DNA of 64,000 nt from contig CM046876.1 in NCBI GenBank assembly GCA_025667525.1, positions 83,741,512 to 83,805,511 of the forward strand. The letters are read 5' to 3'. The position numbers and the translations under genes are program-made. The first letter of the stretch is position 1, and each line of letters opens with the position of its first letter. Of the stretch, positions 55,217-64,000 are shown one piece after another. The notes under the pieces were generated by a model. The model was not told the DNA's origin and did no database searches. It was given only the letters and a program-made list of their open reading frames with translations. The stretch is from Glebionis coronaria. Taxonomy: Eukaryota > Streptophyta > Magnoliopsida > Asterales > Asteraceae.

Positions 55217-58060
55217 AGGTCACTCCAAACAAGGGCGTTACCCAAGTTACAATAATAAAAATAAACCTAGCATACTATGCTTGTCTTGAGCTCGTAGTCT
55301 TCGTCTTTCTTTTCTTTTTCTTTTCCGGTGAACATGCTGATGTGATCTTTGATATCATTCTTGGGCATTAATCTCTTGCCTTGATCTCGTGCATCCATCA
55401 CTTGTGATCTTCGCCTCTTCGTGACTTCCATGTCCCACATACTTATACCTTCGTAATTCTTGAAAGCTTCAGAGTTTGATACAGCGGAAGACATAACTTT
55501 TAGGCTTTCTTGAATTAGATGAGGTATTAAGTACATAAAGTATAAGCATGCGGGGACGAATTCTTCTCGGATTCCGCAACGCCGCCATCTTCAAATGCCG
55601 CAACATAAGTAGACACGAACAAAATGGCTTTGAACATTTCATTCTAATTCGGTAGCATTTTACCTCCGGTCGGTGAAGACCGTTGGACGATATAAAAATA
55701 TCGTACTCGTGGCAGGTAGATTTAATTAAAAATCTCCTTGACAATATTTCGCGGGTAAACCCGTTCTCTTTACTCGACCGTCCAAAGCTGACTGCGAACG
55801 TAAAGAGTGAATCATTTGGATAAAATTATCCGCATGATTGAAGCCGTCAATTCTGATTCCTAGAACAAGTTTGATTTATTAAAGAATCGCACCATCGTTG
55901 CTTTCCAGTTGTCACGAGCTTGATTCATATTGAATTTTGCAAGTTACCTACCAAGTGCTGTTTGAGGTTAACACTAGAAGGATTTCCACTCATCACTGTG
56001 AACACTAAGGTATCACTCTGAGTGTTCTGGCAAGATCACTATGATATTGCGTAGAGGCCTGGAACGTGTTTAAATTCAGTTAAGAATTAAACCACTGTTG
56101 CTTTCCAGTTATCACAAGTTTGATTCATAAAGAATCGCACAAGTCACCTACCATGAGCTTTTTGATGTTCGCTCAAGAAGGATTTCCATCTTCATTGTAA
56201 ATACTTTCGTATTACTCGGATGTTCAGGCAAGATCATGAAGATTTTGCATAGGTCTCTTAAGATCTTTCTTACTTTTCACAGTGTGTGAGAAGCAAGGAA
56301 ATATGAAAGTGTGTACTAATGAGATATTTGATGATCTCAAATGGCTCTAGACTCAATCGTGCATTTTGGATTTTGGTGATCGGAGGCTAGAGAGGAGTGC
56401 CACCATTTCAATACCAATTTATTCGGAGTGAATAAATCGATAGATAACGTGTTGTCTCCGTGTGATTAAAACAAATATCTTCTGAGAGATATCTGAGTTA
56501 GCTGGGATGGGTTGTGCATTGCATCATTGGGTCCATGATGTCTGTCTTCAATATTAAGAATCATTGAAAAATGATCTCGATAGCATATGTATTGACCCGG
56601 TTTCTGCCTAAGGTTGTAAGGAGGGCTTCTTTCTTTACACCCTTTATCTTTACAATTCTTTTTCATTCTTCAACCCCTTCAATGCTTACCAATACGTCAT
56701 AACTAGCACCTTGTTGTGATTGTTCCAGTGCTAACTTAAGTACTTGGTCGGCATTCAACTACATTCACACTCTTTTCTCCAACTTTCCTAAGGACTACTA
56801 TTTCTAGCTATGGAATGTCCTTGGGAAGATTCCTCCGGTTCTGGAAGAGTCATAGGACTTAACCTATCCTACCATTCTTATGTCACCACAATCTTCATCG
56901 TCGTGAAATAAATGGGTTTTGGGTAAGTATTTGTCACCATGAAAATCTATTTTGAAGTGCAAATCCGTTTTGCTCCCCCTTAACATATGCCACGATATTC
57001 GAAAACATTTCGCATATGTCGGGATGAGCCATCACGTTAAGTCAAACCATTTTTGATAATTTCCCATATTAAATCACATTTTCTCCCCCATATTAAAAAT
57101 ATTAACCCAATCAATGTTTTTAATATCAATTGATTTAATGAAGTTTTAACAGAGGTTTTGGGAAGAAAAATGCGAGTCCGTTTTATCTTCATGATACCAA
57201 ATGTATGAGATATGATACCGATTTTAACATGATCACATATTCACCATATTAGAAAAAAATTGACAAGGTTGGACCTGATTGATGACAACATCATATGATA
57301 AGATCAAATTGTTCTTGTCAGCATATGTTGGTCGCCTCGTCACGTCTGAAGTCATCTCTTGACACTACATGTACGATTGGTATTGTTTTCTTGACACCAA
57401 CTTGTGAATTTGGCACGTTCGGTATCAAAGATTCTGAATGCTTGACAATTACTCCCCCTCAATTGTTGACCCGTGTTCTATTGAAAGAGTTGTAGTCATC
57501 GGTTGAGTAGTTGGATCGTCGAGTACGTAGAAACCAATTGTAGATTGCTATGGTTGTAGAGATGATAACTTCATAAAAACAAGACTTCTCTTGTTTTAAC
57601 AAATAAATGCACTGAAACGTACATTCATTTGTGTTAGACCAAGTTATAAAGTAAACTCGATCCCTTACAAGGTTTTAAAGTAAACCTTGCCCGAGAAAAT
57701 TAAATCCCGTTGAGAGCCAAAGCTTTCATAAGAAATACTTGACTTTAATGTGAAAATCGGGTTGCAGTCTGAAATAACTACAAGCCATTTAGGCATGTTT
57801 TATGAAATATTTACAACTTTTGTACGAACTCTATTTATGGCGTCGTGTCGATATTAATCAACATTTCTAAGGTCATAAATATTATCGTACCAAAAGACAT
57901 GCCTTTGAAAAATAAAGTAAAAATATTTTTGGATTTTTATGAATTTTCAGTTTTTATGGTTTTTATATGGTTTTATATTTTTGTATTTTGCTTTTGTGGA
58001 TAAAAATATAAACAATATATACAGATGATCACCAAGGATACGGAGAATAGTTTACCACCA
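55217..58060 (-). other. 3' noncoding region of SIRE-C
   Basis: It holds polypurine-like GGGGGAG motifs at about 56980-56992, 57083-57092 and 57449-57458, and direct repeats at about 55860-56255. It also holds the 66-codon frame 56466-56666 and the post-pol block 57610-58020 shared with SIRE-A and SIRE-B. A frame at 55267-55536 (89 codons, Lys/Asp-rich) partly matches an open stretch in SIRE-A near 17720-17930, but the changes do not favour silent positions. Confidence 0.75.
56466..56666 (-). CDS. Small hypothetical ORF conserved in the SIRE 3' region (66 aa)
   Basis: ATG at 56664-56666 opens MKKNCKDKGCKERSPPYNLR and QKPGQYICYRDHF, then NIEDRHHGPNDAMHNPSQL. Three Cys lie in the first 32 residues. 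The same start and first 27 residues occur in SIRE-A from 16523, with Lys for Glu and Phe for Leu, but a TGA replaces the Arg codon that follows YICY there. I do not recognise the product. It may be the remnant of a larger downstream ORF or a chance frame in a conserved noncoding block. Confidence 0.3.
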   Translation of the reverse strand: MKKNCKDKGCKERSPPYNLRQKPGQYICYRDHFSMILNIEDRHHGPNDAMHNPSQLTQISLRRYLF

Positions 58061-59133
58061 CTATTCTTTCGCTTCATCTGCCAGTTCCTTTAGAGTCTCA
58101 GGCGATAAAGTTTTCATGCCTAGCTTGTCGGCCAAAAATACAATTCGAGCGCGATCTAAAGCCTTCGTGAAAATATCCGCCAATTGATACTCAGATCGAA
58201 CAAAGTAAAGCTCGATCACTCCATTTTCCACTTGCTCCTTGATAAAGGGGTAGCGAATGTCAATATGCTTCGACCGGGAGAAATGAACATTGTTGCAGCA
58301 TAAGGCAATTGCACTTTTGTTGTCGCAGTACATCGGAATTTTGTTGAAACCTAGACCATAGTCGGTTAATTGCGATCTCATCCAAAGAATCTGAGCACAG
58401 CAACCAGACATAGCTATGTATTTTGCTTCCGTACTTGAAATTGCAGCGCTTTTCTGCCTTTTCGATGCCCAACTGATTAGTCGATCTCCTAGTAGTTGCA
58501 AAGTTCCACTCGTGCTACGCCTTGTATCTTGACAACCCGCGTGATCCGCATCTGCATATGCCATAAGTGCAATCGAAGAGTCCTTCGAATACCAAAGTCC
58601 CCAATTAATGGTTCCTTTAAGATATCAAAAGATCCGTTTCACAGTGGCCAAGTGTAACTCAGTAGGTCGAGTTTGATACCGAGCACACATACATATAGCA
58701 AACTAAAGATCAGGTCGACTAGCTGTGATATACAGAAGAGTACCGATCATTCCACGGTAAAGTGTCGGATCAACGGCAACTCCATGTGGATCTGCATCAA
58801 GCTTTGTTCGTTCCATCATTGGAGTATCCACGGGGTCGCAAGATTTCATCTTATATTTCTTAAGAGATTCAAGGGCATACTTGGATTGATTGATAAAGAT
58901 GCCTCTGGGACTCTGAGATATCTGAAGACCTAAGAAGAATGATACCTTGCCCATCATTGACATCTTAAACTTGGAAGACATGAGTTTCCCAAATTCGTCG
59001 GATAAGGTTTGGGTCGAGGCTGCAAATAGAATATCATCAACATATATTTGTACCATAATCATATCTTTACCTTGTTTCTTAATGAACAGCGTGGGATCTC
59101 CTTGCCTTTAGTGAAGCCTTGAGTAATGAGGAA
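58061..59133 (-). pseudogene. pol: SIRE-C pol: RT palm to RNase H
   Basis: Several pieces. The RT part has [20 protein letters not shown] and [12 protein letters not shown], and ends in a TAG at 58703-58705 where Gln is expected (PDL-stop-FAIC). A TGA near 58626 follows (RIF-stop-YLKG). RNase H then has [31 protein letters not shown] (Lys where SIRE-A has Glu), [12 protein letters not shown] and the natural end of pol. Near 59099 a frameshift lies between FTKGK and the RT palm. Confidence 0.85.
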
Positions 59134-59613
59134 TTATGACAGTAGATCATACCATGCGCGTGGAGCTTGCTTCAACCCATAGAGAGCCTTCTTAAGCTTA
59201 TACACATGATTAGGATAATCAGGATTCACAAAACCATCCGGCTGTTGAACGTAGACCTCTTCCTTGATTTCACCATTAAGAAATGTTGTCTTCACATCCA
59301 TCTGATAGACGATCATATTCATGTGGGTTGCATAAGCAAGGAATAGTCTAATAGCTTCCAAACGGGCAACAGGTGCAAAGGATTCCATAAAGTCGATGCC
59401 CAATAATTGCTTGTATCCACGAGCTACTAGTCGAGCTTTGTTCTTCAATATTCCGCCTAACTCATCGAGTTTCACCTTGTAAACCCATTTCAAAGTGAGT
59501 AACTGCACCTGATCCGGGCATGGGACAAGTTCCCATACTTCAAGACGTATAAATTCATTAAGTTCTTCTTGCACACTTCTATCCAACAGGATTGAGTAAA
59601 AGCGTCTTGCCAT
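59134..59613 (-). pseudogene. pol: SIRE-C pol: start of reverse transcriptase
   Basis: It has [74 protein letters not shown] and [17 protein letters not shown] (59134-59136) then stands where SIRE-B has Gln (SQFLI). Upstream, near 59573, the frame is lost between CWIE and QEEL. Confidence 0.87.
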
Positions 59614-60739
59614 GTCTTAGGTTCAACTTCAGTGAGAAAAGCATCAAAATGACAAAACATTGCATTTTCTTGTAGCTGACTTCGTGTGGATACCGGACGA
59701 TTAGGGTCACCAATAATAGAATCTATAGGATGATCCTTTGTCCATTTGCTGTCATGTTCACGAATCCGTGGATTGGAGTAGACCGTAGTAGGAGCTTCCT
59801 CTGAGATGGACTACCCGACTTGATTAGGGTCGGGAATTGGTACACCAAAGAATGGAAGTTCACGCATTTGAGCGAATTCCAAATCGTGATCATCATCATC
59901 CTCTTCATCATCAATAGGCATGACATGGGTAGTTGATTCGGCTGTAGGTTGTGAATTACTTGTTGAAGGTATATCTTGACCAATTGTAGGTGTAGACGTA
60001 TCTGATTGTGCTTCGGTTGCTGGAGCGACAACTTCGGTTACCGGAGCTATAACCTCAGGTTCTGGAGCAACAATACTTGGAGGAGTAAAGAATTCATCAA
60101 AGAACGGTTGAAACAACGTATCCCATTCATTCCTAGTAGGTGGTATAAATGATGATGAAGTAGGGTTGTTTGGGACAAGACCAGAACTAATGTTACTGGG
60201 TCCCATTTCATGAAGTGCGGGTTCAGAGCTGCTTTGCTCAGAAGCCATTGCTGTCAGCTCATCAAAATCAACATTCATAGTTTAGAGGATCTTACGAGAC
60301 TTACGGTTGTAGATTCGATATGCCTTCTTTGCGGGTGAATAACCAATGAAAATACCAATATCAGCCTTTGGTTGAAGTTTTCCCAAATTGTCACCATCAT
60401 TATTTGGATAGCAAAGAGAACCAAATACATGAAGATATGATAAATCTGGTACTTTTCCATGGAGAAGCTCATAAGGTGTTTTACCATGGCGTTTACGAAT
60501 TAGTGACCGGTTTTGGGAGTACACTGCGGTAGATGCTGCTTCTGCCCATAAAAACAATGGAACTTTGCGTAAATTAACATCGTTCGAGCAGCTTCCATAA
60601 GTGTGCGATTTCGCCTTTCAACGACACCGTTTTGTTGTGGAGTGCGTGCAACGGATGTTTCATGAGATATGCCAACTTCTTCATAATAATTACGCAAGAT
60701 TTGATTCACAAATTCGGTTCCATTATTTGTACGAATGCG
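59574..60739 (-). pseudogene. pol: SIRE-C pol: rest of integrase and linker
   Basis: In order: [20 protein letters not shown] and [20 protein letters not shown] (catalytic Glu present). A one-base loss follows near 60563, then LWAEAASTAVYSQNRS, YELLHGKVPDLSYLHVFG and [22 protein letters not shown] at 60282-60284 replaces Glu, and [15 protein letters not shown] follows. The Pro/Thr/Val linker ends at TAG (59811-59813). The linker and RT approach continue in frame to about 59573. Confidence 0.85.
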
Positions 60740-61525
60740 TCAGACAGTAGTGTTGAGACGCACTTGAATCATCTTGAGAAATCCGATGATGAATTTAGGT
60801 GCCTCATTTTTTGTTGTAAGAAATTTTACCCATGTAAACCGAGAGTAATCATCGACAATTACGAGGATGTACTTTTTGCCACTAAGACTTTCAACACGCA
60901 TTGGCCCACAAAGATCCATATGCAACAGATAAAGTTTCTCTTGGTTGGTGTCTTCCGTCTTAGGTTTGTATGATTTCTTAGTGCTTTTCCCCATTGTACA
61001 CGCGGAACACAAATGATCCTTGTGAAATGAATGTTTAGGAAGACCACGAACAAGTTCGTTTTTCGCCAAATGATTAATAGCGTCAAAGTTAAGATGAGAT
61101 AACCGTCGATGCCATAACCATGACTTAGTCTTCGATGCTTTGGAGAGAAGACATACGGGAGAAGCGGACATCATGTCTTGTAGAGATAAAGTATACAAAT
61201 TATTCCCTCGAGTACCTTTCAATAAATCAACCCCTTCCAAATTACGAATGAAGCAGGTATGCTCTCGAAAAGCAACTTCTAGGTTTGCATCACAAAATTG
61301 TCCCACAGAAAATAAGTTGTGACCGAGACCTTCCACATAATACACTCTTGAAATTATAACATTCCCAATATGATATTCACCATAACCCATTATCTTCGCA
61401 ATATGATCATTACCAAATCGAACTGTACCAAGAAACTTGCTGACGAAATTTCTGAGCGGAGAGCGATCTCCGGTCATATGCTTGGAGCAACCAGAGTCCA
61501 AATACCAGAGAACAATTTGGACCAC
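60740..61525 (-). pseudogene. pol: SIRE-C pol: protease and first part of integrase
   Basis: The protease motif [13 protein letters not shown] lies at the start. The integrase zinc finger is [12 protein letters not shown]...HLCSACTMG. The first catalytic Asp is in HMDLCGPMR. The frame stops at TGA (60740-60742) where the family has Arg (TTV-stop-RIRT). Directly beyond, the second catalytic motif reads RTNNGTEF, with Asn for the catalytic Asp. Pol overlaps the gag frame by 52 bases (61474-61525), as in SIRE-A. Confidence 0.88.
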
Positions 61526-62113
61526 CTGTTTTCAATAACAACAGTAGACAATACATTGGAAACTATTAGTTCCGGAGTGTTAGCAGATACAGATATAAGA
61601 TTATCAGAATTGCTAACATTTGTGTGACCCTTAGATTTCCTGCGTTTTCTAATGTGAGTTTTAGCACTAACAGCTTTTACTGTTCCAACTTTCTTAGGTT
61701 TTGGATTATTCGTGGGCACTACAGTGGGAGTAGACCTATTTAAAGGGCACTTGGTTCCTACAGTAGTGTCGGTACTCCTAGTTAAAGGGCACGCTTTCTT
61801 CGCTTTAGTGGGAGTGATCCTAGTTAAAGGGCACATATTTCCTACTATAGTGAAAGTTCTACCAGTGGGGCGCCATAACCAACCAACTTGGGTTAACACT
61901 TTCCCAGTCGGTTTCTATTCTAATCCATTTTTTCCGGGCATACATCTCATTCACATGGTCAATAAGGCAAGAATCATGACGACTAGAAAACATACATTCA
62001 TTGCAATTCCAACATTTCAAATTAGAATTCACACTAGGCTTAGAATGTTGCACAACCGCAGAGCCTTTAGGTTTAGCTACATGATTCTTTTTATTCAAAA
62101 CAAAAAATAACAT
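61474..62113 (-). pseudogene. gag: SIRE-C gag, C-terminal part
   Basis: First piece (62113-61859): LNKKNHVAKPKGS, then the second Cys/His cluster CWNCNECMFSSRHDSC and DHVNEM. A frameshift near 61880 follows. Second piece (to 61474): WLWRPTGRTFTIVGNMCPL, repeated CPLTR/CPLNR motifs, a basic stretch KTHIRKRRKSKG and the overlap with pol. These PTGR and CPLTR repeats also occur in SIRE-A gag (5185-5350) and are a family trait. Confidence 0.82.
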
Positions 62114-62204
62114 TCCTAGGATGGGCTTCTACTTTCTTCTTCACTTGACTACTAGATGGGGGCAAGATCCTATCATTCTTCTTGTTTCTTTTAAGCTTAG
62201 ATCT

Positions 62205-64000
62205 TTAAGCCTTAGTAGTGGTGCTTACTCCTGTAGAAGGCAACACGGGAATATTAGAAGCTGGTTTTGATTCAGCCTTATCTTTAGTGACCAAAGTTTG
62301 AGATGGTTTAGTCCTAGGGCCCTTATTAAATGGTGTGACGGCTATAAGGTTCCTTTTGATTGCACTAGAGGATGATGCTGAGACAGTGGCTGTATTATCC
62401 ACAACATTCTTACCTTTTAGAGTACGAAGTGTTTCCTTTAACTCAGCCAAGACCAGATTTTTATCACAAATTTGTTCCCTCAAATCAGATATTTCCACCG
62501 ACTTTCGATTTAATTGTTCAATCAAGGATTGATTATGTGCAGTGTTATCAACACATGCGGGCTTTACTGAATCGAAGAGTCGTGTATCTTTCTGTTTTAA
62601 GTTATCAACTTTGGACAAAATATTGGAAACTTGATTATCTAGATCAAGTTTAAAATTCTCAGCGGCCTCAAGTACGTTCACACATTTAAGCTCCTTAGAT
62701 TTCTCTATGTCTATCGGCAAAGATTTAGCAACTTTGTCACTTGGCTGACACTGTTTTGATTGTAAATTCAATCGAAAATTCTTTTTAAAGTTTGCATCAT
62801 CGATATTAACACCTTCGAATGACGTTTCAAAGATTTCTTGAATAAATTGTTGCTTGCATTCAAGCGAAATACAATGTGTTTGAATCTCATCAAAACGTTT
62901 TGAAAGCGAAGAATATGAATCTTGAAGCTTTAAAAATTCAACGTCAGATTCGTGACAAGTACTATCTACCACAGTATCCACAGATTCATCATTATGCACC
63001 ATAGAATCATTATCAACACTTTTATTCACACAGACAGAAACTATATCATGAGACATCACTTGCTTCAAAAGCTGATCATTTTGGCGTGAAACCCGTTCTA
63101 TTTCAAGTAAACTGTTTTCATAAGCATCATCTATTTCATTGAAAACACGTCTAACTTCTTCTATTTCCAAAAGCAAATCTTGATCAAGATTACTAAGACA
63201 AGCTTTAACATTCTTTACAAACGGAACAATTTCGTCACGAAACGCAGCTCTAGTGTATTCAAAGTTCCATTCACCTTCCGTTATGGCCGAAGCCGTCGTA
63301 CGTTCCAAAATGACCTTGTCAAAATCGGCTAAGTGTTGGTGTACCGCATTTAAGTTAACGGACGCCTTACTTACCGGTGGAATTAACTTCGTTAAATCCG
63401 TTTTGACAAGTGTAGGAGACGTACTAGGAGGGTGTTCATTTGACAAACTTTGGGGCACAAGAACTGTCAATTCAGCTAATTCATTTTGTAAGCGAATGCG
63501 GGTCTTTTTAGAAAGTTGATCTTTATTATACGTATCATAATCAATCGTATGGAATTTTGAAAGCATTTTAGAATTAGTTTCTTCCGCAAGTGACTGTGTC
63601 TCCTCAGTACTACGAACAAAAGGTGCTTCTTTCGATTTGCCAATTAGGGTCATATCATAAAGACACGAAATATGTTCCTGAGCTTGTTTTGCATAACCGG
63701 GATTAGGTGGTAAATCTTGAAGACGCTTAAGTTCGAGTTCTTTAAATGATTTAGTTAAAAGATGAACCTTTTCTGTGGAAGCGTATTGTTTTAAAAGCTG
63801 TTGTTCTTTGAATTTAAGAAGTTTGGTAGCATTAATTTCCGATTCAAACATTTTAGACTCGAGAGTTTCGAAATCCATTTTAAGTTTCTGAAAATCATTG
63901 ACAACCGACTCTTTTGCTTTTAATTTATTGGAAAGATTAGCTTTTAATGATTCTATTTCTTTCAAGTGTTCAATCTTTTCAAAACGAAATTGGTCAAATT
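62205..64000 (-). pseudogene. gag: SIRE-C gag, coiled-coil part (continues beyond the window)
   Basis: 586 or more codons open from the window edge to a TAA at 62205-62207, where SIRE-A has an uninterrupted Lys-rich run. The composition is Leu/Glu/Lys/Asp/Asn-rich with many heptads (e.g. DSYSSLSKRFDEIQTHC and LEIERVSRQNDQLLKQ). It aligns with the 2880-4860 part of SIRE-A gag: DFQKLKMDFETLESK, FDKVILERTTA, FRDEIVPFVKNVK, LNRKSVEISDLREQ and NLVLAELKETL are recognisable in both. The zinc knuckle and N-terminus lie beyond 64000. Confidence 0.85.

Larger units (their letters stand above)
54882..64000 (-). mobile_element. SIRE-C, SIRE-type Copia element (5' part outside the window)
   Basis: On the - strand: gag from the window edge, pol, a 2.8-kb noncoding tail, a polypurine tract, a 320-bp LTR. 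It resembles SIRE-A throughout gag and pol but has no envelope-like ORF. It matches SIRE-B closely over 57520-61333. Pol carries many stops and frameshifts. Confidence 0.88.

Noticed and set aside
55267..55536. 89-codon Lys/Asp-rich frame in the SIRE-C tail
   Set aside because: The matching SIRE-A stretch (about 17720-17930) is open for part of it, but changes fall on all codon positions and lengths differ. Not strong enough for a gene.
1..64000. Host genes, tRNA or rRNA genes
   Set aside because: All longer frames belong to retrotransposon gag, pol or the extra ORF. I saw no other protein family and no tRNA- or rRNA-like stretch; a tRNA scan was not possible.

Overview
The window is plant nuclear DNA made entirely of LTR retrotransposons inserted beside and inside one another, plus one small DNA transposon. 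No host gene, tRNA, rRNA, CRISPR array or bacterial-type feature is visible. The Copia families (SIRE/Maximus-type with a very long coiled-coil gag and an extra ORF after pol) and the Ty3 families (Tekay chromovirus, Athila) read like those of large-genome daisy-family plants (Asteraceae). That assignment is inference from remembered family resemblance, not from a search.

Layout. (1) SIRE-A, + strand, 1-18325: the last 28 bases of its 5' LTR, primer-binding site, a minisatellite leader, gag, pol, a second minisatellite inside a possible leader intron, an 'envelope-like' ORF split by a hAT-type MITE, a long 3' noncoding region and a 320-bp 3' LTR. (2) SIRE-B, - strand, 18326-22144: a pol fragment of a related element. 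SIRE-A sits in it, and it is fused on its right to the next element. (3) Tekay chromovirus, + strand, 22136-29153: gag to chromodomain with several stops, and a 2.7-kb 3' LTR. (4) Copia-X, - strand: a gag fragment split into 29154-29489 and 54258-54881. (5) Athila-1, - strand, 29490-54257, inserted in Copia-X with target duplication TTGTC. (6) Athila-2, - strand, 29933-40851, inserted in the 3' LTR of Athila-1 with target duplication TTAAA. (7) SIRE-C, - strand, 54882 to beyond 64000: 3' LTR, noncoding region, pol and most of gag.

How the parts work together. In each element gag forms the particle, protease cuts the polyprotein, reverse transcriptase and RNase H copy the RNA, and integrase inserts the DNA. 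The primer-binding site and polypurine tract prime the two strands, and the LTRs carry promoter and terminator. Every element with readable coding sequence here is broken, mostly by C-to-T type stops and small frameshifts, so none looks autonomous. The nesting order is Copia-X, then Athila-1, then Athila-2.

Most interesting signals. A short core, TTCCGAAT followed closely by AAG, is amplified in three noncoding places: the SIRE-A leader, the presumed leader intron of its envelope-like ORF, and, as a series of hairpins, the LTR of the unrelated Athila-2. A dyad just after the TATA box is kept in the LTRs of SIRE-A and SIRE-C with a paired base change. The envelope-like module is present in SIRE-A and absent from SIRE-C.
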